Assembly: GCA_900547835.1 (NCBI GenBank) | Contig: URIJ01000002.1 | Span: 1 to 43,858 of the forward strand | Direction of reading: 5' to 3' | From: an uncultured Collinsella sp. | GTDB lineage: Bacteria > Actinomycetota > Coriobacteriia > Coriobacteriales > Coriobacteriaceae | Length of the DNA stretch: 43,858 nt | Shown here: piece after piece, positions 26,473 through 34,570 of the stretch | Numbering within the stretch: the first letter of the stretch is position 1 | How the letters are laid out: the number at the start of each line of letters is the position of its first letter | Notes under the pieces: model-generated | Database searches by the model: none | The model's input: the letters and a program-made list of their open reading frames with translations, nothing else | Told to the model about the DNA's origin: nothing | Position numbers and translations under genes: made by a program

Positions 26473-27159
26473 ATGACCGTCGATCCTTTGATTCAATCCC
26501 TGAAGGGCAAGCTCGTCGTGAGCGTTCAGGCGTATATGGGCGAGCCGCTTCGTACGCCCGAGACCATGGCTCAAATGTCTCGCGCTTGCGAGCTCGGCGG
26601 CGCCGCCGCCATTCGCTGCCAGGGCCTTGCCGACATTGCCGCCATTAAGGGTCGCTGTGAGGTTCCCGTCATCGGCCTGTGGAAGGATGGGCACGAGGGC
26701 GTTTACATCACGCCGACGCTGCGTCACGCTCGCGCCTGCGTTGCTGCCGGTGCCGATATCGTGGCGATCGACGCCACCGATCGTCCGCGCCCCGATGGCA
26801 AGACGGTCGAGGATACCTTCCGTCCGCTGCACGAGGAGGGTGTGCTCCTGATGGCGGATTGTGCCACCATCGAGGATATTCGCCGTGCTGTTGATATGGG
26901 CTTTGACCTGGTATCCACCACGCTTTCTCACGGCGTCGCCGCCATCGACTGCACCATGGCCGATGGCCCCGATCTGCCGCTCCTGCGTCAGGCGACCGAG
27001 GAATTCCCCGGCCTTCCCATCATTTGCGAGGGTCGCGTGCATACGCCCGAGGAGGCTCGCGCCGCGATCGATGCTGGCGCCTGGGCCGTTGTCGTCGGCA
27101 CCGCCATCACGCACCCCACGAGTATTACGAGTTGGTTCAAGGCTGCGCTTGAGGCGTAA
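26473..27159 (+). CDS. nanE: N-acetylmannosamine-6-phosphate 2-epimerase
   Basis: 228 aa. NanE converts ManNAc-6-P to GlcNAc-6-P in the cytoplasm. It is a TIM-barrel protein of the family's usual length (about 220-230 aa). Visible are VVSVQAYMGEPL, AAIRCQGLADI, the catalytic-lysine strand GLWKDGHEGVYITPT (Lys71), DIVAIDATDRPRP, MADCATIED, and the phosphate-binding ICEGRVHTPEEA and VVVGTAITHP. ATG 26473 has GAAAGG about 11 bases upstream. As the last operon gene it is followed by a hairpin with a T-run. NagA and NagB, which would complete the pathway, are not nearby. Confidence 0.95.
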   Translation: MTVDPLIQSLKGKLVVSVQAYMGEPLRTPETMAQMSRACELGGAAAIRCQGLADIAAIKGRCEVPVIGLWKDGHEGVYITPTLRHARACVAAGADIVAIDATDRPRPDGKTVEDTFRPLHEEGVLLMADCATIEDIRRAVDMGFDLVSTTLSHGVAAIDCTMADGPDLPLLRQATEEFPGLPIICEGRVHTPEEARAAIDAGAWAVVVGTAITHPTSITSWFKAALEA

Positions 27160-27186
27160 GACAGGCCTCGTATCCGCTCGGGGCGG

Positions 27187-27192
27187 TATACT
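27187..27192 (+). promoter_or_regulatory. possible -10 box of a rapZ promoter
   Basis: TATACT matches the -10 consensus at 5 of 6 positions, but no good -35 is present 16-18 bases upstream. If used, the hairpin at 27211-27240 would lie in the rapZ leader rather than only ending the nan operon. Confidence 0.3.
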
Positions 27193-27210
27193 CAATATAG
27201 GCAATTGACC

Positions 27211-27247
27211 GCGCGGGATCCGGGTTGCTGGGTCCCGCGCTTGTTTT
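27211..27247 (+). terminator. intrinsic terminator at the end of the nan operon
   Basis: GCGCGGGA (27211-27218) pairs with TCCCGCGC (27233-27240), extended by TCC/GGG, and is followed by TTGTTTT. It lies 51 bases after the nanE stop and 20 bases before the rapZ start. Confidence 0.75.
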
Positions 27248-27260
27248 CGGGAGGCAGCAC

Positions 27261-28181
27261 ATGCAAAAGGGAGATGCCATGGATGCGGCGGAGCGCTCGG
27301 AGCGCATCCCCGATATCGTCATCATCACCGGAATGTCCGGATCGGGCCGCACGCAGGCCGTGCACGTGTTCGAGGACATGGGCTATTTTTGCATCGATAA
27401 CCTGCCTCCGCGTCTCATCGCCCAGCTTGCCGAGCTCGTCGGCATCAATACGGGCGTGGGCAGGCATCTCGCCGTTACCTGCGATTTGCGTAGCCAGGGA
27501 CTGTTTGACGAGTTGCTCGATGCGGTCGCCGCGCTCGAAGAGCGCGAGATGAGCTGCGACATCGTGTTCCTGGAGGCTTCTGACGAGGTGCTGATTCGTC
27601 GCTACAGCGAAAATCGCCGCCGTCATCCCATTGCCAAGCCGGGGGAGACTACGGCCGATGCCATTCAGCGCGAGCGCCTTCAGCTTCAGGGCGTGCGCGA
27701 CCGAGCCGATATGATTATCGACACGAGCCGTCTGCGCACCTCTGCGCTGCGCAACAAGCTACGTATGGCATTTTCCGAGTTGTCCGACCAGCAGCTCATG
27801 GACGTCCACGTGTTCTCGTTTGGCTTTAAGCACGGCATGCCCGTCGAGGCGGACATTATGATTGACGTCCGCTTCCTGCCCAATCCGTTCTACGATCCCG
27901 AGATGCGCACGATGACCGGTCTCGATAAAAAGGTCTCCGATTTTGTTCTGGACCATCCCAAGACGCAGGAGTTTTGGAAGGCTTGGACACAGCTGCTCGA
28001 TACGGTGATGCCGGGCTATATCGCGGAGGGTAAGCCGCAGCTTTCTATCGCCATCGGCTGCACGGGCGGCCAGCACCGCAGCGTTGCCATTGCCGAGGCC
28101 ACGGCCCGTTACCTGGAAGGCGCTCAGTACCACGTGAGTATCTCTCACCGCGACCTGTCGCGCGCCAACACGAAGGCATAG
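27261..28181 (+). CDS. rapZ: RapZ/YvcJ-family RNase adapter, nucleotide-binding protein
   Basis: 306 aa from ATG 27261 (GGGAGG upstream); ATG 27279 with its own GGGAG is an alternative. In E. coli RapZ guides RNase E to the sRNA GlmZ and so controls amino-sugar synthesis; the actinobacterial role is less clear. Walker A reads GMSGSGRT (24-31), with Arg in place of Lys as in other actinobacterial members; GYFCIDNLPP, FLEASDEVLIRRYSENRRRHP and the C-terminal IAIGCTGGQHRSVAIAE and HRDL motifs are present. whiA starts 6 bases after the stop. The gene yvcK, normally between the two, is missing. Confidence 0.93.
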   Translation: MQKGDAMDAAERSERIPDIVIITGMSGSGRTQAVHVFEDMGYFCIDNLPPRLIAQLAELVGINTGVGRHLAVTCDLRSQGLFDELLDAVAALEEREMSCDIVFLEASDEVLIRRYSENRRRHPIAKPGETTADAIQRERLQLQGVRDRADMIIDTSRLRTSALRNKLRMAFSELSDQQLMDVHVFSFGFKHGMPVEADIMIDVRFLPNPFYDPEMRTMTGLDKKVSDFVLDHPKTQEFWKAWTQLLDTVMPGYIAEGKPQLSIAIGCTGGQHRSVAIAEATARYLEGAQYHVSISHRDLSRANTKA

Positions 28182-28187
28182 GCCTGC

Positions 28188-29117
28188 ATGTCGTTTACCG
28201 CTGAGGTGCGCGACGAGCTTGCGCGCTGCGAACCCGAATGTGAATACTGCGACTTGTCGACGCTTGCCGCCCTCACGCGCGTGAGCGGTACGCTCTCGCT
28301 TACCGGCTCTGGGCGGTATCGTTTGACGGTTGCGACTGAGACGGGAGCCGTCGCGCGCACGATGATCACGCTGACGCATCGTATCCTTAAGCTCAAAACG
28401 GAGTTCACCGTCCGCAAATCTGTATTGCATAAGGTTCGAAACTACCTCATCACCTTGCCTGATCAGCCAGACCTGGATAAGGCCTTGGTTCTGCTGGGTA
28501 TCCTCGACCGTAGGGGAGGACTTGTCGCCGGCGTGCCCCGACATATCGTTGCCCGTCCTTGCTGTAGACTTGCCTATATCCGCGGCGCGCTCATCGCGGG
28601 CGGCTTCGTGGCCGATCCACGCGGCGATTTTCATTTGGAGATCGCGGTGCAGGGCGAGCAATATGCCAAGGGGCTTTGCGATCTGTTGGAGCAGATTGGG
28701 GTCCATGCGCGTGTTAATGCACGGCGTGGGTCGTATGCCGTGTACATTAAGAGCGCCGAGGAAATCGAGCATCTATTAAAGCTGATTGGTGCCAAGCGCA
28801 GCGTTGCCGAGATTGAGGAGGCGCGCGCGGTCAAGTTGGTTAAGAACGACGTGAACCGTCGCGTGAACGCCGAGCTCGCCAACCAGACCAGAAGTGCCGG
28901 TGCTGCCCAACATCAGCTTGCGCTTATCGATGAGCTCGAGCAGCGTGGCCTTCGCGATGCACTTCCGGACGCCTTGGCGGTCTTTTGCGATCTGCGCGAG
29001 CGCTATCCCGATCTGTCACTGCGTGATTTGGGGGAGATGGCTGACCCTCCCTTGTCGAAGTCGGCCCTCTACCATCGTGTTTTACGGCTTGAAAAGCTCA
29101 TTGAAGCAAACAGGTAG
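28188..29117 (+). CDS. whiA: WhiA, DNA-binding regulator with LAGLIDADG-like fold
   Basis: 309 aa. WhiA proteins are conserved in Gram-positive bacteria and in Streptomyces activate sporulation division genes; in Bacillus they affect cell division and chromosome segregation. Order of domains: N-terminal WhiA domain (about 1-90, SFTAEVRDELAR), central LAGLIDADG homing-endonuclease-like domain (about 100-210, RLAYIRGALIAGGFVADPRGDFHLEI), and C-terminal helix-turn-helix (about 225-309, SLRDLGEMADPPLSKSALYHRVLRL). The catalytic acidic residues of true homing endonucleases are not evident. Start ATG 28188 lies 6 bases after rapZ, so they are cotranscribed. Confidence 0.95.
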   Translation: MSFTAEVRDELARCEPECEYCDLSTLAALTRVSGTLSLTGSGRYRLTVATETGAVARTMITLTHRILKLKTEFTVRKSVLHKVRNYLITLPDQPDLDKALVLLGILDRRGGLVAGVPRHIVARPCCRLAYIRGALIAGGFVADPRGDFHLEIAVQGEQYAKGLCDLLEQIGVHARVNARRGSYAVYIKSAEEIEHLLKLIGAKRSVAEIEEARAVKLVKNDVNRRVNAELANQTRSAGAAQHQLALIDELEQRGLRDALPDALAVFCDLRERYPDLSLRDLGEMADPPLSKSALYHRVLRLEKLIEANR

Positions 29118-29162
29118 TTTAAAGTATCGACTTATATATGGATTTAGCTGCTATTTTAGTCT

Positions 29163-29238
29163 TTAAAACGTTTTAACGTAAATTTGATTTTCAATTTCGA
29201 GCATTCTCGTGAAATTCAAGTCAAAAAAAAGGTATATT
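29163..29238 (+). promoter_or_regulatory. gap promoter region with 14-bp palindrome
   Basis: The 193 bases between whiA and gap are clearly AT-rich. TTAAAACGTTTTAA at 29163-29176 is a perfect palindrome, LacI-operator-like with a central CG. TATATT at 29233-29238 is a strong -10 candidate without a good -35 partner. The gap ribosome binding site AAAGGAG follows about 60 bases later. Confidence 0.45.
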
Positions 29239-29310
29239 AGGCGAGTGGTTAGTTTGTGGGCCTCAACGGCAGGCGCTGTAGCTTGCGGGGGCCTTACGAA
29301 AGGAGACACA

Positions 29311-30336
29311 ATGGCAGTAAAGGTTGCTATTAACGGCTTCGGTCGCATCGGTCGTCTGGCTTTCCGTCAGATGTTCGGTCATGAGGGCTCCGAGATCGTC
29401 GCTATCAACGACCTCACCTCTCCCGATATGCTCGCTTACCTGCTGAAGTACGACTCCACGCAGGGCAACTACGCTCGCGATCACGAGGTCGTTGCTGGCG
29501 AGGATTCCATCACCGTTGACGGCAAGGAGATCAAGATCTACAAGGAGGCCGACGCCAACAACCTGCCTTGGGGCGACCTTGACGTCGACGTCGTTCTCGA
29601 GTGCACCGGCTTCTACACCAGCAAGGCTAAGGCTCAGGCCCACATCAACGCTGGCGCCAAGAAGGTCGTCATCTCCGCTCCGGCCGGCAGCGATCTGCCC
29701 ACCATCGTGTACAACGTCAACCATGAGACGCTGACCGCTGAGGACAACATCATCTCCGCTGCTTCCTGCACCACCAACTGCCTCGCCCCGATGGCCAAGG
29801 GTCTGAACGACTTCGCTCCCATCGTGTCCGGCATCATGACCACCATTCACGCCTGGACTGGCGACCAGATGCCGCTCGACGGCCCGCAGCGCAAGGGCAA
29901 CTTCCGTCGCTCCCGCGCCTGCTCCGAGAACATCGTCCCGAACACCACGGGCGCTGCCAAGGCCATCGGCCTGGTTCTCCCCGAGCTCAACGGTAAGCTC
30001 ATCGGTGCCGCCCAGCGCGTCCCGACGCCGACCGGCTCCATCACCAACCTCTACGCTGTCGTTGACAAGAAGGTCACCGTCGACGAGGTCAACGCTGCTA
30101 TGAAGGCCTACGCTGCCACCATCTCCGAGACCTTCGGTTACAACGAGGACGACATCGTCTCCACCGACATCATCGGCGAGACCCACGGCTCCATCTTCGA
30201 CGCCACTCAGACCATGTGCTCTGACCTCGGCAACGGCCAGACCCTCGTTCAGGTCACCTCTTGGTACGACAACGAGAACTCCTACACCTCTCAGATGGTC
30301 CGCACCATCAAGTACTTCGAGAAGTTCGTTGCTTAA
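29311..30336 (+). CDS. gap: glyceraldehyde-3-phosphate dehydrogenase, NAD-type
   Basis: 341 aa from ATG 29311 (AAAGGAG 6 bases upstream); a 34-codon upstream extension is not credible. It oxidises glyceraldehyde-3-phosphate to 1,3-bisphosphoglycerate. Rossmann motif INGFGRIGRLAFRQ (7-20), Asp34 in AINDL indicating NAD preference, catalytic Cys153 in SAASCTTN and GAAKAIGLVLPELNGK are present. Length is standard. It is followed by a strong terminator yet lies immediately before pgk, so it may be made in excess of the downstream enzymes. Codon use is strongly biased, as expected for a highly expressed gene. Confidence 0.98.
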   Translation: MAVKVAINGFGRIGRLAFRQMFGHEGSEIVAINDLTSPDMLAYLLKYDSTQGNYARDHEVVAGEDSITVDGKEIKIYKEADANNLPWGDLDVDVVLECTGFYTSKAKAQAHINAGAKKVVISAPAGSDLPTIVYNVNHETLTAEDNIISAASCTTNCLAPMAKGLNDFAPIVSGIMTTIHAWTGDQMPLDGPQRKGNFRRSRACSENIVPNTTGAAKAIGLVLPELNGKLIGAAQRVPTPTGSITNLYAVVDKKVTVDEVNAAMKAYAATISETFGYNEDDIVSTDIIGETHGSIFDATQTMCSDLGNGQTLVQVTSWYDNENSYTSQMVRTIKYFEKFVA

Positions 30337-30375
30337 TTTAGCTTTTAGCGAATAGCTCGTTGAGCGTCTAAAGAA

Positions 30376-30421
30376 GGGCGCGGCCTTATAGGGCTTACAC
30401 CCTAGGGTCGCGCCCTTTTTA
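30376..30421 (+). terminator. terminator between gap and pgk
   Basis: GGGCGCG (30376-30382) pairs with CGCGCCC (30409-30415), with further inner pairing of TATAGGG and CCCTA, followed by TTTTTAT. pgk begins only about 55 bases later, so partial readthrough or a pgk promoter overlapping this site is required. Confidence 0.8.
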
Positions 30422-30476
30422 TAAGAAATCGTCTGCCGTAATGGGAGGCAGACACGTACGAAAGGTAGAAGCAAAC

Positions 30477-31667
30477 ATGGCCTTTACCAAGAAGACCGTC
30501 CGCGACATCGATGTCGACGGCAAGCGCGTTCTCGTCCGCGTTGACTTTAACGTGCCTATCAAGGATGGCGTCGTTGGCGACACCACCCGTATCAAGGCTG
30601 CCCTGCCCACCATCAACTACCTCGTTGAGCACAACGCTCGCGTCATCCTCATGAGCCACCTCGGCCGTCCCGAGGGCACCGGCTTCCAGCCCGAGCTGTC
30701 CCTCGAGCCCGTCGCCAAGAAGCTCGCTGAGCTCTCTGGTCTCGACGTTGCCTTTGTCGCCGACACCTACGGCGAGAAGGCTGCTGAGGCTGTTGCCGCC
30801 GTCGAGCCGGGCAAGGTTCTCGTTCTCGAGAACGTCCGTTTTGACAAGCGTGAGAAGAAGAACGATCCCGAGATCGCCAAGAAGCTCGCTTCCTATGGTG
30901 ACGTCTTCGTTCTCGATGCCTTCGGCACCGCTCACCGCGCCCAGGGTTCCGTCGTGGGCCCCGCCGCTTACCTGCCTGCCGTCGCCGGCTTCCTGCTCGA
31001 GAAGGAGGTCGACACGCTGACCGGCATCTTCGCCGAGCCCGAGCGCCCCTTCGTCGCCATCGTCGGCGGTTCCAAGGTTTCCTCCAAGATCGGCGTTCTC
31101 GATCACCTCATCGACTCCGCTGACACCCTGATCATCGGTGGCGGCATGGCCTACACCTTCTTCTTGGCTCAGGGCCTGACCGTCGGTCAGTCCCTCAAGG
31201 AAGAGGACTGGGTCGAGCGCGCTGGCGAGATGCTCAAGAAGGCCGAGGAGAAGGGCGTCAAGATCCTGCTCCCCATCGACAACCGCGTTGCCGATCACTT
31301 TGGCGAGGACGCTGTCCCCGAGGTTGTCGCTTCCGACGCTATCCCCGACGATCGTGAGGGTATGGACATCGGTCCCAAGACCGAGGAGCTCTATGCCGAG
31401 GCTGTCAAGGGAGCCAAGACCGTGTTCTGGAACGGCCCCATGGGCGTCTTCGAGTTTGACAACTTTGCTCACGGCACCCAGGCTATCGCCGAGGCTGTCG
31501 CCGAGGCCGATTGCACCTCTATTATCGGCGGTGGCGACTCCGTCGCAGCTGTCAACAAGTTCAACCTGGCCGACAAGATGAGCTGGATCTCCACCGGTGG
31601 TGGCGCTTCCATGGAGCTCGTCGAGGGTAAGGCCCTGCCCGGAGTGGAGGCGCTTCTCGATGCCTAA
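30477..31667 (+). CDS. pgk: phosphoglycerate kinase
   Basis: 396 aa from ATG 30477 (AAAGG upstream); the frame from 30441 starts in the post-terminator spacer. It transfers phosphate from 1,3-bisphosphoglycerate to ADP. Visible: KRVLVRVDFNVPIKDG, MSHLGRPEG, the hinge region GGSKVSSKIGVLDHL, GGGMAYTFFLAQG, and the C-terminal nucleotide loop IIGGGDSVAAVNKF with STGGGASMELVEGK. Length is standard for bacteria. tpiA overlaps its stop codon by 8 bases, so pgk and tpiA are translationally coupled. Confidence 0.98.
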   Translation: MAFTKKTVRDIDVDGKRVLVRVDFNVPIKDGVVGDTTRIKAALPTINYLVEHNARVILMSHLGRPEGTGFQPELSLEPVAKKLAELSGLDVAFVADTYGEKAAEAVAAVEPGKVLVLENVRFDKREKKNDPEIAKKLASYGDVFVLDAFGTAHRAQGSVVGPAAYLPAVAGFLLEKEVDTLTGIFAEPERPFVAIVGGSKVSSKIGVLDHLIDSADTLIIGGGMAYTFFLAQGLTVGQSLKEEDWVERAGEMLKKAEEKGVKILLPIDNRVADHFGEDAVPEVVASDAIPDDREGMDIGPKTEELYAEAVKGAKTVFWNGPMGVFEFDNFAHGTQAIAEAVAEADCTSIIGGGDSVAAVNKFNLADKMSWISTGGGASMELVEGKALPGVEALLDA

Positions 31668-32427
31668 TCGCACCCTTCTCATCGCTGGTAACTGGAAGAT
31701 GAACAACGACGTCGCCGAGGCCGCCAAGCTCGCCGACGAGCTGGCTCAGGCTCTGCCCGAGGTTCCGGCTGGCGTCGAGGTGCTCGTCTGCCCTCCGACC
31801 ATCGACATCACCACGGTTCATGACCGCATTCAGGCTGCCCCCATCGCCCTCGGTGCACAGAACGTGTACTGGGAGGCCAAGGGTGCCTTCACCGGTGAGT
31901 CCTCTTGCGACATGCTCAAGTCCGCTGGCTGCACCTACTGCATCATCGGTCACTCCGAGCGTCGTGATTACTTCCACGAGACCGACGAGGACCAGAACAA
32001 GAAGGCCAAGGCCCTCGTTGCTGCTGGTCTTGTTCCCGTCTTCTGCTGCGGCGAGTCCCTCGAGGTCCGCGAGGCCGGCACCTATGTCGAGCACGTCGTG
32101 AACCAGGTCAAGGCTGGCCTTGCTGGTCTTGAGATCACCTGCCCCAAGCAGGTCGTCGTCGCCTACGAGCCCATCTGGGCCATCGGCACCGGCAAGACCG
32201 CTACCGCCGAGGACGCTCAGGAGGTCTGCGGCGCTATCCGTGAGACCCTCAAGGAGATGTTCGGCGAGGAGCTCGCTAACGGCATCCGCGTCCTGTACGG
32301 TGGTTCCGCTAAGCCCGGCAACATTGCCGAGCTCGTCGCCAAGCCCGACGTTGACGGCGCCCTCGTGGGCGGCGCTTCGCTCAAGGCTGCCGACTTCGCC
32401 TCTATGGTCGTCAAGGCAGGCGAGTAG
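31660..32427 (+). CDS. tpiA: triosephosphate isomerase
   Basis: 255 aa from ATG 31660, which overlaps the pgk stop (ATGCCTAA) and has GGAGTGGAGG about 10 bases upstream inside pgk; the longer frame from 31597 lies wholly in pgk. It interconverts dihydroxyacetone phosphate and glyceraldehyde-3-phosphate. Lys in AGNWKMNN, catalytic His in IIGHSERR, catalytic Glu in AYEPIWAIGTG and the phosphate loop YGGSAKPGN with GGASL are all visible. gpmI starts 5 bases after its stop. Confidence 0.98.
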   Translation: MPNRTLLIAGNWKMNNDVAEAAKLADELAQALPEVPAGVEVLVCPPTIDITTVHDRIQAAPIALGAQNVYWEAKGAFTGESSCDMLKSAGCTYCIIGHSERRDYFHETDEDQNKKAKALVAAGLVPVFCCGESLEVREAGTYVEHVVNQVKAGLAGLEITCPKQVVVAYEPIWAIGTGKTATAEDAQEVCGAIRETLKEMFGEELANGIRVLYGGSAKPGNIAELVAKPDVDGALVGGASLKAADFASMVVKAGE

Positions 32428-32432
32428 GACAT

Positions 32433-33986
32433 ATGGCACAGCGTCATCTTCCTGCACTCCTGATCATCATGGACGGCTGCGGCCTGGCTCCGGCCGATGG
32501 CGAGAACGCCGTCGCCGCTGCCAAGACGCCCTTCCTTGATAGCCTGTACGAGAAGTATCCTCACACCACGCTCGGTGCTTCGGGCGAGGACGTGGGCCTT
32601 CCCGACGGCCAGATGGGCAACTCCGAGGTAGGCCACCTCAACATCGGTGCCGGCCGCATCGTGTTCCAGGAGCTTTCGCGCATCAACAACGCCATCAAGG
32701 ACGGCTCCATCGCCAAGAACGAGGTCTTCGTCAAGGCTATGGACGACGTCAAGGCTGACGGCAAGACTCTCCACCTCATGGGCCTTATGAGCCCTGGCGG
32801 TGTTCATTCTCACATGAACCACGTCGAGGCTCTGGTCAAGATGGCTGCCGAGCACGGTGTCAAGACCGTTCGCGTCCACGCCTTCATGGATGGCCGCGAC
32901 GTTGACCCGCAGTCCGGTGCCGGCTACATGAGCGAGTTCTGCGCCTTCCTGGCGAAGATCTCCGAGGAGACCGGTTGCGACGCTCGCGTTGCCACCGTGT
33001 CGGGCCGTTATTGGGCCATGGACCGCGATAACCGTTGGGAGCGCATCCAGCGCGCCTACGACGTCATGGTCAATGCGTCCGATGCCGATGTCGACCCCGT
33101 TGCCGGTATCAAGGCCTACTACGAGAAGGATCCGCGCGGCGACGAGTTCGTCGAGCCCTTCGCTGCCCACAACGAGGGCATCCACGAGGGCGATGCGGCC
33201 ATCTTCTTCAACTTCCGTCCCGACCGCGCCCGTCAGATGACCCGCGTGTTCACGGACAAGGAGTTCGACGGCTTTGAGCGCGAGCAGATCAAGCTTTCGC
33301 ACTTTGTGACGATGACCGAGTACGATCCGACGTTTGACGTCGAGGTCGCCTTCCCCAAGACGTTCCCCGAGAACGTCCTGGCCGACGTTATCGCCGCCAA
33401 CGGCCTGAAGCAGCTGCACACCGCCGAGACCGAGAAGTACGCCCACGTGACGTTCTTCCTCAACGGCGGCATCGAGGAGCCCAAGGAGGGCGAGGAGCGC
33501 GTGCTCGTCGCTTCCCCCAAGGTCGCTACCTACGATCTGCAGCCCGAGATGAGCGCTCCCGAGGTTACCGAGAAGCTTGTCGCCGCCATCAACGAGGATC
33601 GCGCTGATTTCTACATCGTGAACTTCGCGAACTGCGACATGGTTGGTCACACCGGTGTCTTCGACGCCGCCGTTAAGGCCGTCGAGGCTGTTGACGATGC
33701 CCTGTCCAAGGTTGTCCCGGCGATTCTCGCCAAGGGTGGCTTTGCGCTGATCACCGCCGACCACGGCAACGCCGATCACATGTTTGACGTTGCTTCCGAC
33801 GGTTCCAAGCATCCGTTCACGGCTCACACCACCAACCGTGTGCCGTTCATCATTGTTGATGAGAAGGCACAGCTCACCGGTATCGAGGACGGCCGTCTTT
33901 CCGATATCGCTCCGACCATGCTCACCATGGCTGGTATTGAGCCTTCCGCCGAGATGACGGGCCGCGTGCTCGCCACCGAGGCCTAA
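32433..33986 (+). CDS. gpmI: 2,3-bisphosphoglycerate-independent phosphoglycerate mutase
   Basis: 517 aa. It interconverts 3- and 2-phosphoglycerate using two metal ions; alkaline-phosphatase superfamily. Metal and catalytic residues are visible: Asp in IIMDGCG, catalytic Ser64 in GQMGNSEVGHLNIGAGR, DGRDVDP, YWAMDRDNRWER, NFRPDRARQM, FANCDMVGHTG and ITADHGNADHM. Length is standard (about 510 aa). It is the last gene of the pgk-tpiA-gpmI unit, followed by a very strong terminator. Enolase and pyruvate kinase are not in the window. Confidence 0.98.
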   Translation: MAQRHLPALLIIMDGCGLAPADGENAVAAAKTPFLDSLYEKYPHTTLGASGEDVGLPDGQMGNSEVGHLNIGAGRIVFQELSRINNAIKDGSIAKNEVFVKAMDDVKADGKTLHLMGLMSPGGVHSHMNHVEALVKMAAEHGVKTVRVHAFMDGRDVDPQSGAGYMSEFCAFLAKISEETGCDARVATVSGRYWAMDRDNRWERIQRAYDVMVNASDADVDPVAGIKAYYEKDPRGDEFVEPFAAHNEGIHEGDAAIFFNFRPDRARQMTRVFTDKEFDGFEREQIKLSHFVTMTEYDPTFDVEVAFPKTFPENVLADVIAANGLKQLHTAETEKYAHVTFFLNGGIEEPKEGEERVLVASPKVATYDLQPEMSAPEVTEKLVAAINEDRADFYIVNFANCDMVGHTGVFDAAVKAVEAVDDALSKVVPAILAKGGFALITADHGNADHMFDVASDGSKHPFTAHTTNRVPFIIVDEKAQLTGIEDGRLSDIAPTMLTMAGIEPSAEMTGRVLATEA

Positions 33987-34013
33987 TAGAAAACAAATAC
34001 CGTTTTCTAGTAA

Positions 34014-34045
34014 GGGGGTTGTCCACAATCGGACAACCCCCTTTT
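34014..34045 (+). terminator. strong intrinsic terminator after gpmI
   Basis: GGGGGTTGTCC (34014-34024) pairs perfectly with GGACAACCCCC (34031-34041), followed by TTTT. Confidence 0.9.
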
Positions 34046-34149
34046 GGTATTTCTGCCATTTCTACCCCGTCCCCGAGCGGCAGGTGGGGGAGAGCGGGGG
34101 ATTGTGGTACAGTACTGGAGTTTGAATTGTTCTATTAAGGAGCTTATCT

Positions 34150-34404
34150 ATGGGTCCGTTCCAGATTCTTCTGTTTGTCGTTTGGGCTGTCTCTGCCGTG
34201 GCGCTGACGATTCTCGTCCTGATGCATTCCGGTAAGGGCACTGGCGTTTCGGATATGATCGCTAGCTCGCTGTATAACTCCAGCTCTGCCACGGGCGTCA
34301 TGGAGCAGAACCTCGACCGCCTGACGGTAATTATGGCCGTTGTTTTTGCCGTGTGCGTCGTCCTGTGCATGTTCTTCTTCCCGCAGGGCATCGTCGGCTA
34401 TTAA
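34150..34404 (+). CDS. secG: SecG, preprotein translocase subunit
   Basis: 84 aa. SecG is the small accessory subunit of SecYEG. Two transmembrane helices (about 4-22 and 58-78) flank a glycine/serine-rich loop (SGKGTGVSDMIASS), the usual pattern for the family. ATG 34150 has AAGGAG about 8 bases upstream. The place after the glycolytic cluster is common in Gram-positive bacteria. Terminators on both sides show it is transcribed on its own. Confidence 0.93.
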   Translation: MGPFQILLFVVWAVSAVALTILVLMHSGKGTGVSDMIASSLYNSSSATGVMEQNLDRLTVIMAVVFAVCVVLCMFFFPQGIVGY

Positions 34405-34426
34405 GCTCGAGCCGCATAAATACTTG

Positions 34427-34460
34427 AAAAGGGTTCCGCAAGTGCGGGACCCTTTTTGTT
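34427..34460 (+). terminator. intrinsic terminator after secG
   Basis: AAAAGGGTTCCGCA (34427-34440) pairs with TGCGGGACCCTTTTT (34443-34457) around a 2-base loop; the stem tail is a T-run continuing TTTTTGTTT. Confidence 0.88.
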
Positions 34461-34570
34461 TACATATTTGTAACAGAGTCAAAATATCCCCACATACTTC
34501 GCCCAACTAAAGAAATTCTCGACCGTTAACCGGAATTAGCCCCAAATCGTGCATAAAATGCGCTACTGTA

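Noticed and set aside
27330..27353. Lys to Arg in the RapZ Walker A motif as a sign of inactivity
   Set aside because: As I recall, actinobacterial RapZ proteins commonly have Arg there, so this is a lineage feature.
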